A stretch of 64,000 nucleotides of DNA from Paenibacillus oceani (GCF_014705615.1 NZ_JACXJA010000005.1:345370-409369); one strand, 5' to 3'; shown: positions 1 through 10,180, counted from the first letter of the stretch. Notes: generated by a model from the sequence alone, not told the origin. A program made the numbers and translations.

Positions 1-72
1 GTTCATATCGTCGACTTTTTGTACGACCGGTTGAAATCGGATGACCGCTCTCCGGAGTCCTCCTCGAAATAA
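1..72 (+). CDS. 3' end of an unidentified protein-coding gene
   Basis: Frame 1 is open from the window edge to a TAA at 70-72, giving the last 23 residues (ending ESSSK). It is followed after 3 bp by a strong terminator hairpin, which supports a real gene end. The fragment is too short to assign to a family. It converges on ytfJ. Confidence 0.55.
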   Translation, partial: VHIVDFLYDRLKSDDRSPESSSK

Positions 73-75
73 ATG

Positions 76-107
76 AAAAAGCTGCCCACTGCGGGCAGCT
101 TTTTTTG
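76..107 (+). terminator. Rho-independent terminator, probably bidirectional
   Basis: An AGCTGCCC/GGGCAGCT stem has a 3-4 nt loop and a run of seven T on the right and five A on the left. It can end the plus-strand gene at 72 and also serve ytfJ, which ends at 125 on the other strand. Confidence 0.85.
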
Positions 108-124
108 CTATTAATAACCATCAA

Positions 125-649
125 TTACACGATAACGTTCGTCTCGTTGGAAATGATTCCGCTGTCGCTTGTCGGGATTACGCCGCTCATCGTGCTTTTG
201 TTCGCTTTCAGCATGCTCTGGATTTTGTCGACGACATGCGGAGCCGAATCGATCAGCCGTTCATACAGGTGAGTCTGGTTATCCAGCGGAACGACCTTCA
301 CTCCGTGCTTGCCGACGACAAGAAACGCGATTGGCGTAATCGATACGCCTCCGCCGCTACCGCCGCCGAACGGAAGCGCCGGCTGCCCGTACGAATCGGT
401 GCGGTGCTGCTGGCCTTGGCCGCCATTTTGGTGTTGTCCGCCTGCATGGTGATGATCCTGGTTGTCGGTGGGTTCGACGGAAAACTCGCTTCCGCCTGCG
501 GCAAAGCCGAATCCAACCTTGCTGATCGGCATGATGACGCTGCCGTCGGGGGTTTCGACCGGATCGCCGACGATCGTATTCACGTCGACCATTTCTTTAA
601 TATTTTCCATCGCGGTCTTCATTAGACCTTGAATCGGATGTTCACTCAC
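125..649 (-). CDS. ytfJ: GerW/YtfJ family spore protein
   Basis: A 174-residue protein of the GerW/YtfJ family, sporulation proteins made in the forespore and linked in Bacillus to spore germination. The N-terminus (SEHPIQGLMKTAMENIKEMV) and the VGDPVETPDGSVIMPISKVG segment are typical. The middle is a Gly/His/Gln-rich low-complexity linker (about residues 65-110), followed by the conserved PIAFLVVGKHGVKVVPL block. The start chosen is GTG at 647-649, with GGAGGAGG at 657-664 and 7 nt spacing. An in-frame ATG at 718 would add 23 residues unlike the family and has no ribosome site. It lies downstream of ytfI, as in Bacillus. Confidence 0.88.
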   Translation of the reverse strand: MSEHPIQGLMKTAMENIKEMVDVNTIVGDPVETPDGSVIMPISKVGFGFAAGGSEFSVEPTDNQDHHHAGGQHQNGGQGQQHRTDSYGQPALPFGGGSGGGVSITPIAFLVVGKHGVKVVPLDNQTHLYERLIDSAPHVVDKIQSMLKANKSTMSGVIPTSDSGIISNETNVIV

Positions 650-795
650 ACGTATTCCTCCTCCGGTTGGCTCTATGCTGATGGATGACGACTTCTCATA
701 CAGGCATAGGTTACCCAATGGAGTAACGGTTATGTACCCGGAAACCTTATTAATTCATTCCTCTTCCGACATTATGGCCAGACCGCGGCCTTCCA

Positions 796-1470
796 TCAAG
801 ACGGCTTGAACCAGATCTTCCTCCAAGTCCGCAGCCCGCCTTTAGCCCGCAATATACGCACCAGCAGCCGGAATGCCGCATATACGGCATACAGCGCCTT
901 CAGCTTGAATTTGCATACCGCCTCCGTCGAGAACATCGTCCGGTTGAACTGGGGCTGAACGTTTAACGACGGTCTGGCTTCGAGACGGACAAAACGCAGC
1001 AAATAGCCGAGTATCGATGTTTTAATCCCCCACACCACGCCGGTCGTCACGGCGGTATCCGCCGCGTCTCCGAGTCCGATCCGCGTCACCCAGCTTAGCT
1101 CCGTGCAGACGGTACGGGACAACACGGATTTGGTCCATTCCACAAGTTCGGCGGTATGAGCCAGCAGTATTTTCGTTTTTTGAAAAAATTGTTCGATTCT
1201 CTCCCGGGTAATAACGGTTTTATGTTCGTCCAGCAGCTCGTTTAATTTGCGGTTCATTTTCTCCAAGCGCAGTCGAAAGCCTCGGCCTTCCCATTCGATC
1301 AGCGGGATTTTGTAATGAAGCCGGAGCAAGCCGAACATTCCCCGGATATCGACGGCCAGCGTATCGTCGTTTTCCACCCGCGAATACCGGACTCGAATAT
1401 GAATATCGCTAATAACGAACAAGAGCATTCCCGCAACGAGAATGCCCGCGACAAGCCATATCCATAACAT
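796..1470 (-). CDS. ytfI: DUF2953 membrane-anchored sporulation protein (YtfI-like)
   Basis: A 224-residue protein with one N-terminal membrane segment (about residues 2-20) followed by a soluble region containing FGLLRLHYKIPLIEW, characteristic of DUF2953. In Bacillus the homologue ytfI sits directly upstream of ytfJ, and the same order is seen here with about 146 bp between them. A GGGGGA motif precedes the ATG. No enzymatic motif is visible. A role in sporulation is inferred from its neighbour and family; the molecular function is unknown. Confidence 0.8.
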   Translation of the reverse strand: MLWIWLVAGILVAGMLLFVISDIHIRVRYSRVENDDTLAVDIRGMFGLLRLHYKIPLIEWEGRGFRLRLEKMNRKLNELLDEHKTVITRERIEQFFQKTKILLAHTAELVEWTKSVLSRTVCTELSWVTRIGLGDAADTAVTTGVVWGIKTSILGYLLRFVRLEARPSLNVQPQFNRTMFSTEAVCKFKLKALYAVYAAFRLLVRILRAKGGLRTWRKIWFKPS

Positions 1471-1639
1471 GGCGCCCGATCCCCCGTCATCCTAAAACTC
1501 TGGGCGTCAAATGCGCCCGTGTCAAAGTTTAGTATGACCTTTCCATCGGACCGTATGCGTCAAACGACGGATTGCCGGTACGGCCGAATAAGGGCTTGGC
1601 CTCCGTGCGGTCATGCAGCAACAGACGGCCCGTTTACGA

Positions 1640-2251
1640 TCAGCCGTTGCGTTCCACATCGTCGATTGTAAGCTGCTGATGATTGTCCAGCTTCTCGAAC
1701 AGCATGCGCGTTTCTTCCTCGAGATCGTCCGGATTTTGGAACAGTGCCGCTTCCGGCAGCTCCTGAAGGCCGGCCAGCCCAAAATAATCAAGAAACGACT
1801 TGGTCGTGCCGTATAAAATCGGCCGGCCTACCGCATCGGCGCGGCCGACTTCCATGATCAGATTTTTGGCTACGAGCGTCTGCAGCGCCCGATCCGCTTT
1901 CACCCCGCGGATTTCCTCCACTTCGATCCGGGTGAGCGGCTGCTTGTAAGCGACGATCGCAAGTGTCTCAAGCGCCGCCTGAGACAAGCTCGAACGGGTA
2001 GGCGATTGCGCCAATCGTTCGAAATACGGGGCGTGCGCAGGAAGCGTCGTCAGTTGGTAAGCTCCGGCAATCTCGACGATTTGCACGCCGCGCTCCTCCC
2101 GGTGGAAATCCTCGGTCATTTCCTTAAGCAAGCCGGACACCGCCTGAGGCTGCATCTCGACAACCTCGGCAATCTGCTTCACATCCAGTCCTTCGTCTCC
2201 TGCCGCGAACAGCAGCCCTTCAATAACCGATTTCATCTGACGGTAATTCAA
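1640..2251 (-). CDS. scpB: Segregation and condensation protein B
   Basis: ScpB (203 aa), the winged-helix kleisin partner that with ScpA and SMC forms the condensin complex for chromosome segregation. The family start NYRQMKSVIEGLLFAAGDEG is intact, followed by two winged-helix domains (SQAALETLAIVAYKQPLTR is diagnostic). The start chosen is TTG at 2249-2251, 9 nt after an AGGAGG; the GTG at 2260 directly abuts that AGGAGG and cannot use it. The gene overlaps the 3' end of scpA by 32 bp, so the two are translationally coupled. Confidence 0.92.
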   Translation of the reverse strand: MNYRQMKSVIEGLLFAAGDEGLDVKQIAEVVEMQPQAVSGLLKEMTEDFHREERGVQIVEIAGAYQLTTLPAHAPYFERLAQSPTRSSLSQAALETLAIVAYKQPLTRIEVEEIRGVKADRALQTLVAKNLIMEVGRADAVGRPILYGTTKSFLDYFGLAGLQELPEAALFQNPDDLEEETRMLFEKLDNHQQLTIDDVERNG

Positions 2252-3002
2252 CCGCCGCACCCTCCTCTTTCGCCTGGATCACAATGTCGTCGAACAGCCG
2301 GTTTTGAAAACATACGATCCGTTTGGTCTTCATCAGCTCGAGCAGCGCCAGAAACGTAACGACGATCTCTTCCCGCTCCGCGCTATGATCGAACAGTCTG
2401 GAGAACAACACTTTCCCTCCGCGATCGACGAGCAGCGTCAGCACCTCGCGCATCCGTTCCCTGACCGATACTTCGTCGCGCCTGATCTTGGCGACCGTGC
2501 TGCGGGACTTCGCCTTGCGCAGCGCACGCTGGAAGGCGATTACGAGATCGGCGATATCGAGCCCCTCCACCGGGTTCACTTCGACCTCCCGGACAAACGG
2601 GGTCAAATCCTCCGGCTCCCGCGTATAAACCAGGCTGCGTGCCAGCTCCTTATCCCGCAGTTCCTCGGCGATCGCTTTGTACTTGCGGTATTCGAGCAGC
2701 TTCTGCACGAGTTCAGCCCTCGGATCGTAGTTTTCGTCCTCGTAGAAGTCGTCCTCCAGCTCAAGAGGCGGCGGTTTGGGCAACAGCATATGGCTTTTGA
2801 TCGCAAGCAGCGTAGCGGCCATCACGAGAAATTCGCTCGTTACTTCAAGCTCCAGCTCTTGCATCGCAGCCAGCACTTCCATGTATTGTTCGGTTATTTC
2901 GCTGATCGGAATGTTATATATATCGATCTCCGACTTGTCGATCAGATGGAGCAACAGGTCGAGGGGACCTTCGAACGTCTCCAATTTGTAATGCGGCTTC
3001 AT
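2220..3002 (-). CDS. scpA: Segregation and condensation protein A (kleisin)
   Basis: ScpA (260 aa), the kleisin that bridges SMC heads and recruits ScpB. The N-terminal block KLETFEGPLDLLLHLIDKSE binds the SMC neck; an acidic linker follows near residues 85-100 and a C-terminal winged helix closes the protein. The start chosen is ATG at 3000-3002, because AGGTGG at 3011-3016 is spaced 8 nt from it. An upstream in-frame GTG (3014) would overlap that ribosome site. It is the first gene of the scpA-scpB pair and lies downstream of ribH. Confidence 0.93.
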   Translation of the reverse strand: MKPHYKLETFEGPLDLLLHLIDKSEIDIYNIPISEITEQYMEVLAAMQELELEVTSEFLVMAATLLAIKSHMLLPKPPPLELEDDFYEDENYDPRAELVQKLLEYRKYKAIAEELRDKELARSLVYTREPEDLTPFVREVEVNPVEGLDIADLVIAFQRALRKAKSRSTVAKIRRDEVSVRERMREVLTLLVDRGGKVLFSRLFDHSAEREEIVVTFLALLELMKTKRIVCFQNRLFDDIVIQAKEEGAAVELPSDEIGY

Positions 3003-3084
3003 TCCCGGGTCCACCTCATCTTGCGAATGCGAATCTCAGTCTAATACCGGCCGCCGGCTTCCGGAAGCGGTGTTATGCTTCTAC

Positions 3085-3552
3085 CTATGCTTCCAGCTGC
3101 TTCGTCAGGTTGGCCATCTCGATTGCGGTAACGGCAGACTCCCAGCCTTTATTGCCGGCCTTCGTTCCCGCACGCTCGATCGCCTGCTCGATCGAATCGG
3201 TCGTCAGCACGCCGAATACCGTCGGTACGCCCGTTTTCAGTCCGATTGCTGCTACTCCCTTGGCGGCTTCGTTGCACACGTAATCGAAGTGGGGCGTCGA
3301 ACCGCGGATGACGGCGCCGAGCGTGACTACTGCGTCGTATTTGCCGCTTGCAGCCATTTTCTGCGCGATCAGAGGGATTTCAAACGCTCCCGGAACCCAT
3401 GCGATATCGATATCGTCTTCCGCCGCCCCGTGACGCTTAAACGCATCCAGCGCGCCTCCAAGCAGTTTGGACGTAATGAATTCGTTGAAACGGCCTACTA
3501 CGATTCCGTATTTGAATCCTTGCGAGATTAAGTGTCCTTCAAAATGTGCCAT
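3085..3552 (-). CDS. ribH: 6,7-dimethyl-8-ribityllumazine synthase
   Basis: Lumazine synthase (155 aa, normal length) condenses 5-amino-6-ribitylaminouracil with 3,4-dihydroxy-2-butanone 4-phosphate, the penultimate step to riboflavin; it usually forms 60-subunit capsids. Family blocks are present: [37 protein letters not shown] (catalytic His in the last) and FGVLTTD. AAAGGAG stands 10 nt before the ATG. It is the last gene of the ribD-ribE-ribBA-ribH operon controlled by the FMN riboswitch. Confidence 0.96.
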   Translation of the reverse strand: MAHFEGHLISQGFKYGIVVGRFNEFITSKLLGGALDAFKRHGAAEDDIDIAWVPGAFEIPLIAQKMAASGKYDAVVTLGAVIRGSTPHFDYVCNEAAKGVAAIGLKTGVPTVFGVLTTDSIEQAIERAGTKAGNKGWESAVTAIEMANLTKQLEA

Positions 3553-3626
3553 GATCTGTTATCTCCTTTAAGTTAAGTTGGTCCGTTGGTAGAGTTCAGT
3601 TGTATGGTTCGGTATAGGCTGATCGA

Positions 3627-4859
<1,233 letters not shown>

Positions 4860-4916
4860 CACTTTCACCTCATTATATACATCGTAGTTTATAACACTCC
4901 GCGGTCTGTCTGTCCG

Positions 4917-5591
4917 TCACATAAATCCGTTCTTCGCCAAAAATTCCATCGTCATCCCGCCACCGGTTTTTCCTTGCGGCGAACCGCCCGCTTCTTGACC
5001 GCGAAACGACAGCAGACGGTCGATATATTTGCCCAGCAAATCGTATTCGATATTGATCAGATCGCCCGGCTGTTTGTGCTGCATGACAGTTTGCGCGAGC
5101 GTATGCGGGATAATCGATACCGTAAACGAGCGATCGTCGACCCGGACTACAGTCAGACTGATTCCGTCGAGCGTAATCGAGCCGTGCGGAATTACGAACT
5201 TCATCTGGCCCTGATCTTCCGGCTCCAACCGGAACACAACCGCATTTTCTTCGTTGTGACGAGATACGATCCGCCCCGGCGTATCGACATGGCCCTGCAC
5301 GATATGTCCGCCGAACCGACCGGTCGCCGGCATCGCTCTCTCCAGGTTAACGCTCGTTCCGGGCTGCATATGGCGCAGCGTCGTTTTCCGGAACGTCTCC
5401 GGCATGACATCGACGGTAAAGGAAGCCCCGTCAAAAGCGATGACGGTCAAACAGACGCCGTTAATCGCGATACTGTCCCCAAGATGAACGTCTTCCAGCA
5501 CCTTTGACGCCTCAACCATCAGCACCATCGCTTGCCCTTGCTTGCCGATCCGCCTCATCCGCCCGATCTCTTCTACAATTCCGGTGAACAT
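4917..5591 (-). CDS. ribE: Riboflavin synthase alpha subunit
   Basis: Riboflavin synthase (224 aa) dismutates two 6,7-dimethyl-8-ribityllumazine molecules to riboflavin. The MFTGIVEEIG start is family-invariant, and the protein is an internal duplication of two lumazine-binding barrels (GDSIAINGVCLTV near 45 and GSITLDGISLTVV near 145). The start is ATG 5589-5591, with GGGAGG 8 nt upstream; the longer frame reading from 5639 lies inside ribD. The gene overlaps the end of ribD by 19 bp. A Gly-rich tail (about 20 residues) extends past the usual end. Confidence 0.95.
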   Translation of the reverse strand: MFTGIVEEIGRMRRIGKQGQAMVLMVEASKVLEDVHLGDSIAINGVCLTVIAFDGASFTVDVMPETFRKTTLRHMQPGTSVNLERAMPATGRFGGHIVQGHVDTPGRIVSRHNEENAVVFRLEPEDQGQMKFVIPHGSITLDGISLTVVRVDDRSFTVSIIPHTLAQTVMQHKQPGDLINIEYDLLGKYIDRLLSFRGQEAGGSPQGKTGGGMTMEFLAKNGFM

Positions 5592-6706
5592 TCGGTCTTC
5601 CTCCCTTCCGTCCGCTTCGGATATCCGGTAATACAACAATCATCGCCGAACCTTTCGATGCTTACACGCTCCAGCATGACGGCCTCCGACATCTTGGCAA
5701 AACCGTCCATGGAGAAGGCGCCGGGCGCATCGGCGCCGCCGACGATTTTCGGAGCCAAAAACAGCACGATCTTATCGATCAGCCCGGCCTCCAGCATCGC
5801 GCCGTTCAGCTTGCCTCCGCCTTCGAGCAGCACCGATCCGATCTCCCGCTCGGCCAGGATCCCCATCGCTCTACGCAAATCTACGCGCGGCCCTTCCCCG
5901 CAGCGGATCACTTCTACGCCAAAGGCGTTCAGCCGCATCATTTGCTCGATCGATGCCTGGTTCGTCGTGAATACGATGGTCTTCGCTTCCTTATCCTGCA
6001 CGACACGCGCTTCGATCGGAAGACGAAGCTTCGAATCGATGACGATCCGCACTGGCTGGATCGAAGGAACGTCGAGTCTGGCGGTGAGCTGCGGATCGTC
6101 TGCGATAACGGTATCCACGCCGACCATGATGCTTTGGTGACGGTGACGCAGCATATGCACGTACGAACGGGATTCCGTACCGCTAATCCATTTGCTGTCC
6201 CCGGTTATGGTAGCGATTTTGCCGTCCAGGGTCGTCGCCGATTTCATTGTGACGAAAGGCAAGCGCGTCGAAATAAACGAATTAAACATTTCATTAAGCG
6301 TGCGCGCTTCCTGCTCCAGAACGCCAACGTCGACTTGAATCCCGTGGCTCCTCAGCTTCTCGATCCCTGTACCGGCCACCTGAGGGTTCGGGTCCGTGCA
6401 GGCGACGACGACCCGCTTCACCTTCTCCGCCACGAGCCGGTCCGCGCAAGGAGGCGTCCGGCCGAAATGGCTGCACGGCTCCAGCGTTACATAAGCGGTA
6501 CTGCCCTCGGCTTCCGCCCCGGCCATCAGCAGAGCGTGCACTTCGGCATGATGGGAGCCCCGCTGAAGATGGGAGCCTAACCCGACGATCCGGCCGTCCT
6601 TGACGATGACGCAGCCTACGACAGGGTTGATCCCGGTCTGCCCCAATGATTTCTCCGCGAGCTGAAGCGCCAGCCGCATGTAATATTCGTCATTCAACAG
6701 TTCCAA
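5573..6706 (-). CDS. ribD: Bifunctional pyrimidine deaminase/reductase RibD
   Basis: First gene of the riboflavin operon. The N-terminal deaminase domain carries the zinc motif HAEVHAL and PCSHFGRTPPC; the C-terminal reductase domain (from about residue 145) has TLDGKIATITGDSKWISG and GGGKLNGAML. It converts the GTP-cyclohydrolase product in two steps. Start uncertain: TTG 6704-6706 has GGTGAG 6 nt upstream, TTG 6697 aligns best with Bacillus RibD, and ATG 6742 sits just after the leader terminator. Any of these leaves the deaminase domain (EYYMRLALQLAEK onward) complete. Confidence 0.93.
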   Translation of the reverse strand: MELLNDEYYMRLALQLAEKSLGQTGINPVVGCVIVKDGRIVGLGSHLQRGSHHAEVHALLMAGAEAEGSTAYVTLEPCSHFGRTPPCADRLVAEKVKRVVVACTDPNPQVAGTGIEKLRSHGIQVDVGVLEQEARTLNEMFNSFISTRLPFVTMKSATTLDGKIATITGDSKWISGTESRSYVHMLRHRHQSIMVGVDTVIADDPQLTARLDVPSIQPVRIVIDSKLRLPIEARVVQDKEAKTIVFTTNQASIEQMMRLNAFGVEVIRCGEGPRVDLRRAMGILAEREIGSVLLEGGGKLNGAMLEAGLIDKIVLFLAPKIVGGADAPGAFSMDGFAKMSEAVMLERVSIERFGDDCCITGYPKRTEGRKTECSPEL

Positions 6707-6749
6707 CTCGATCTCACCGCCTATCCCGATTCGTGCGTGCATTCCAAAC

Positions 6750-6780
6750 AAAAAGCCCCTCTACGCAAGCGTAAAGGGGC
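6750..6780 (-). terminator. Leader terminator of the rib operon (riboswitch expression platform)
   Basis: Read on the minus strand, a GCCCC..GGGGC hairpin with an 11-bp, one-mismatch stem and a 4-nt loop is followed by TTTTT. It lies between the FMN aptamer and ribD, the position of the OFF-state terminator in Bacillus rib leaders. Confidence 0.85.
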
Positions 6781-7014
6781 GGGAAGTCGGATAGTACGGG
6801 CGTAATGCGTCATGAAGACATGCGCAAACAGACGACCCAATCTCGTCTTTTCGGCGGACGTCGCGCACGAGCGCAAACAGTACGCGAAAGGAAAGCCGCA
6901 GCTTATTCCAGCAACGGTCCATACGAAATGGGCGCAGCAAACCGGTGTCGATGCATGTGAAAAAATGCACATGTTAGCGACGCCAAATGCGGCAGTTCTG
7001 TTATTCCTTTTGCC

Positions 7015-7187
7015 CGATTCCTTCTCCCATCCAGACTATACTGTCGGTCCCGGATTCACACCAGGTCCACCGGCCAAGCACGCGCTTTAGCACGGGTCAC
7101 GGACTGATCCGCAAGCAGTCGATTATAACGCAATCGACGCGGAATCACCGCCGGTCGGGATTTTCACCCTGCCCCGAAGGAAAATCG
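7015..7187 (-). promoter_or_regulatory. FMN riboswitch (RFN element)
   Basis: On the minus strand the conserved RFN blocks are all present in order: CCTTCGGGGCAGGGTGAAA, ATCCCGACCGGCGGT, GCCGGTGGACCTGGTG, ATCCGGGACCGACAGTATAG and TCTGGATGGGAGAAGGA. The closing P1 stem pairs 7176-7187 with 7015-7024. The variable arm is an extended stem near 7100-7140. FMN binding is expected to favour the downstream terminator at 6750-6780 and so repress ribD-ribE-ribBA-ribH. Recognition is from the consensus; no covariance search was run. Confidence 0.97.
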
Positions 7188-7206
7188 ATTCAGTTCCTAG
7201 TCTGCC

Positions 7207-7235
7207 AGTATAATCTTACACCTTCAGCTCCAAAA
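7207..7235 (-). promoter_or_regulatory. Candidate sigma-A promoter of the rib operon
   Basis: A good -10 (TATACT, 7207-7212) lies 17 bp from a poor -35 (TTTTGG, 7230-7235), about 20 bp before the aptamer. The position is right for the leader; the -35 is weak. Confidence 0.4.
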
Positions 7236-7405
7236 GCTGAAAGCCTTTAAATTCACCCAGCATTGTATGAATAGTACCACATTGAAATTGATAAATGCAA
7301 GGATTTTCATGCTTGCTCCCGCTGAATGCGCCGTCCGCATTGTAAACGAACACGGTTATTCGGGTTCATCCGTGAACACGATCGGGAGTTTCCGTCCATC
7401 CGGCT

Positions 7406-7434
7406 TTGATAATTGGCAAGTTTTCCAGTACAAT
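7406..7434 (+). promoter_or_regulatory. Sigma-A promoter of ppiB
   Basis: TTGATA (7406-7411), a 17-bp spacer and TACAAT (7429-7434), 40 bp before the ppiB start. It is divergent from the rib leader. Confidence 0.75.
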
Positions 7435-7474
7435 GGATAAAGCACTTGGACATGATAAGGGAGGAACATTAGAC

Positions 7475-7912
7475 ATGACAAAAAAAGGAAGCATCGAGCT
7501 GGAAAACGGCGAGAAAGTGTTGATCGATTTTTTCCCTGAGGAAGCGCCGAACACGGTAGCCAACTTCGAGAAGCTGGCAAACTCCGGATTCTACAACGGT
7601 TTGACGTTCCATCGCGTCATTAAGGGTTTCGTAGCTCAAGGCGGCTGCCCTAGCGGAACAGGCACCGGCGGACCTGGTTACACCATCGATTGCGAAACGG
7701 CCACGAACGTCAGCAAACACGAGCGCGGCACGCTGTCGATGGCCCACGCCGGCCGGAATACAGGCGGCAGCCAGTTCTTCATCTGTTACCAGCCGCAGCC
7801 TCATCTGGACGGCGGACATACGGTATTCGGCAAAGTCGCCAAAGGGATGGAATTCATCGATGCGGTCAAGCCGGGCGACAAAATGAAAGAAGTAAAAGTT
7901 TGGGACGAGTAG
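7475..7912 (+). CDS. ppiB: Cyclophilin-type peptidyl-prolyl cis-trans isomerase
   Basis: A single-domain cytoplasmic cyclophilin (145 aa, no signal peptide) that catalyses prolyl isomerisation during folding. Diagnostic segments are [13 protein letters not shown] (active-site Arg/Phe), [20 protein letters not shown] and the GTLSMA block. The start is the ATG with GGGAGG 10 nt upstream; a longer reading frame (from 7406) would run through the promoter. It is monocistronic, with its own promoter and terminator. ppiB sits near the rib genes in Bacillus as well. Confidence 0.95.
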   Translation: MTKKGSIELENGEKVLIDFFPEEAPNTVANFEKLANSGFYNGLTFHRVIKGFVAQGGCPSGTGTGGPGYTIDCETATNVSKHERGTLSMAHAGRNTGGSQFFICYQPQPHLDGGHTVFGKVAKGMEFIDAVKPGDKMKEVKVWDE

Positions 7913-7927
7913 AATCACAAGTTCAGG

Positions 7928-7952
7928 AAAGGGCCGGTTTCCCCGGCTCTTT
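7928..7952 (+). terminator. Terminator of ppiB
   Basis: A 10-bp stem (AAAGGGCCGG with CCGGCTCTTT, one G-T pair) with a short loop, starting 15 bp after the ppiB stop codon. Confidence 0.75.
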
Positions 7953-8619
7953 CTTATCATAGAGGGGCGGTCCCAACCGTTTTTCTATTTGTTTGAGCCC
8001 CGCTTCAACCGTTTTCCTTGTGAAAAAAACCTCAATCTCCGCTTTGCAGTGGAAGTTGAGGTTTTTTCGTTTGGAAATCGGGCCGTTCCCGCATCAGGCG
8101 AACCCTATGGGGACAACTCTTATCTCGCTGTTGATCGATCGCATGCGAGGACGGGAGCTTCCTTGCCGTACAAATTACCATTACGTTGTACTCCGTCCGA
8201 CAAGAGATGGTCTTTGCAGGTGAACGACAATCAATCAGCCGTACCTGCTGTTCGATGATGGACTGCACCGTCTTACGCCAGCTGCCGCAATGTCCGGCTT
8301 CCCATACCGCCTGTGAAGCTCTTGCGGAAGTTTCACTTCCGTTATTTGTTGCTATCAGCGGGAAATGGGCATATAGCGGAAGTTTTTGTGCCGTTATTTC
8401 CAGCAATCCCCCTTCTAACCTCTAAAAAATCCAATATAAAGGAAACCAATCTTCCGCTATCGCACGATCATGACGTACACGGCTGGAATAGAGGAAATGA
8501 CTCTTCCGTTATGTCTGCTTGTCTGCGGCTAACTCTGGATTTCTGACCATATGCGTCTAGCACAGCTTAGTAAAACAGCTACCCAAGCAGCTAGCCAGCT
8601 CAGCTCACACGCAGGAACC
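7953..8619. other. Gene-free stretch with small repeats
   Basis: No frame here has a convincing start, ribosome site or family signature. It holds a terminator-like palindrome at 8024-8067 and a short repeated motif: GCGGAAGTTT followed 5 bp later by CCGTTATTT occurs at 8324-8347 and again 52 bp on at 8376-8399, with related inverted pieces (CTTCCGCTAT, CTTCCGTTAT) near 8451 and 8501. It looks like intergenic repeat debris. Confidence 0.5.
8024..8067. terminator. Terminator-like palindrome, bidirectional
   Basis: AAAAAACCTCAA and TTGAGGTTTTTT flank an internal short hairpin. T-runs appear in both directions. No gene ends immediately beside it, so it may be a second stop for ppiB read-through or the trace of a lost gene. 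Confidence 0.5.
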
Positions 8620-8663
8620 AAAAAAGCCTCCCGACCGCTGCTAAAACAGGCGGGGCAGGAAGC
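8620..8663 (-). terminator. Terminator of lysA
   Basis: On the minus strand a long imperfect stem (AGCTTCCTGCCCCGC with GCGGTCGGGAGGCT) is followed by TTTTTT, about 40 bp after the lysA stop. Confidence 0.8.
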
Positions 8664-8701
8664 TTTGTTGCTTTCATTCCTTTTTATCCATCAAAGCCAG
8701 C

Positions 8702-10036
8702 TCAGCTTTTGGCGACCGGCTGTTTTTGCATTCTTTCGGGAATGACGTCTTTACCGGCTACGTCCTCGAACGTCTCGCGGCGCACGACAAGATCGGCTTC
8801 GCCGTCATGTACGAATACGACCGCAGGGCGGCGCAGACGGTTGTAGTTGCTCGCCATCGAGTAGTTGTATGCGCCAGTACAGGCAACGGCCAAAATATCG
8901 CCCGGAGCCGTCTTCGGCAGCTCCAAGTCGCGGATCAGCATATCTCCGGTCTCGCAGCATTTGCCGGCGATCGATACGGTCTCTTCGTTCGGGTCGTTGG
9001 CACGGTTGGCGAGAAACGCCTCGTACTTTGCATCGTACAGTGCAGGGCGCGGATTATCGGTCATCCCGCCGTCGACGGCTACATATTTGCGTACGCCCGG
9101 GATGTCCTTCGACGATCCGATGGTGTACAGCGTCGTACCCGCGTCGCCGACGATGCTGCGGCCCGGCTCGATCCATATTTCCGGAAGCGGATAGTCGTGC
9201 TTGGTGAAATTCGATTTGATGGAGTCGGTGATCGCCTGCACATACTTGGCAAGCGGCAGCGGAGAATCTTCCTCCGTATACCGGATGCCGAAGCCGCCGC
9301 CCAGATTGATGACCGAGAACGTAACGTCCAGCTCCAGCCGGACGTTCTGGGCGAATTCGGCTACCCGGTCGGCGGCGAGGCGGAATCCGTCAACCTCGAA
9401 TATTTGCGAGCCGATGTGCGAATGAACGCCCAAAATCTCGACATGCTCCAGCTCCTTCGCTTCGCGGATCGCGCGGAAGGCCGAGCCGTTGCCGATGTCG
9501 AAGCCGAACTTCGTGTCCGTCTGCCCGGTCGAAATAAACTCGTGCGTATGCGCCTCGACGCCCGGCGTTACGCGAAACAAAATTTTAACTTTGACGCCCT
9601 TCTCCTTGGCGGTCTCGTTAAGCATATACAGCTCGGTAAAATTGTCGACGACGACGCAGCCGATCTTGGCGTCGATCGCCATCTCCAGCTCCTCGAGTGT
9701 TTTGTTATTGCCGTGGAAGTGGATGCGCTCGGGCGGAAACCCGGCTCTCAGCGCCGTGTACAGCTCGCCGTCGGATACGACGTCCAGCGACATTCCTTCC
9801 TCCTCGGCGATCCGGCACATTGCCATGACGCAAAACGCTTTGCTGGCGTAGGCCACCTGGTACCGCATTCCGGTAGCCCGGAATGCCTCTACGAACTCCT
9901 TGCAGCGCCGCCGGATCAGCGCCTCGTCGAACACATAAAGCGGCGTACCGAATTTTGCGGCGAGCTCCGCGGTGTCGCATCCCCCGATTTCAAGTCGTCC
10001 GTCCGAATTGATTTGGCTAGTTCCGTGCAAATACAT
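8702..10036 (-). CDS. lysA: Diaminopimelate decarboxylase
   Basis: A fold-type III PLP enzyme (444 aa) that decarboxylates meso-diaminopimelate to L-lysine, the last step of lysine synthesis. The PLP lysine is K66 in VAYASKAF; the glycine-rich phosphate-binding segment VINLGGGFGIRY and the substrate/dimer-interface C-terminal block AVACTGAYNYSMASNYN are present. AGAGGA precedes the ATG. It follows the spoVA genes, as in Bacillus, but a terminator separates them, so it is probably transcribed alone. Confidence 0.97.
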   Translation of the reverse strand: MYLHGTSQINSDGRLEIGGCDTAELAAKFGTPLYVFDEALIRRRCKEFVEAFRATGMRYQVAYASKAFCVMAMCRIAEEEGMSLDVVSDGELYTALRAGFPPERIHFHGNNKTLEELEMAIDAKIGCVVVDNFTELYMLNETAKEKGVKVKILFRVTPGVEAHTHEFISTGQTDTKFGFDIGNGSAFRAIREAKELEHVEILGVHSHIGSQIFEVDGFRLAADRVAEFAQNVRLELDVTFSVINLGGGFGIRYTEEDSPLPLAKYVQAITDSIKSNFTKHDYPLPEIWIEPGRSIVGDAGTTLYTIGSSKDIPGVRKYVAVDGGMTDNPRPALYDAKYEAFLANRANDPNEETVSIAGKCCETGDMLIRDLELPKTAPGDILAVACTGAYNYSMASNYNRLRRPAVVFVHDGEADLVVRRETFEDVAGKDVIPERMQKQPVAKS

Positions 10037-10152
10037 ATCTGGTTCCTCTTTCCTTCTATCGATTGTGGATGTCTCAGGCTCGCTGGCTTTCTTCTAAATT
10101 ACCACAGCTCCGAGCCGATGACAATACGCACGAACAGCCCCTCATGCACAGC

Positions 10153-10180
10153 AAAAGCCCATGAGTGTCGCTCACGGGCT
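10153..10180 (-). terminator. Terminator after spoVAF
   Basis: On the minus strand AGCCCGTGAG pairs with CTCATGGGCT around a 5-nt loop and is followed by TTTT, 13 bp after the spoVAF stop. Confidence 0.85.

Noticed and set aside
8032..8406. A 124-residue minus-strand frame in the gap before lysA
   Set aside because: No ribosome site and no recognised domain; it includes the small repeats and the terminator-like palindrome.
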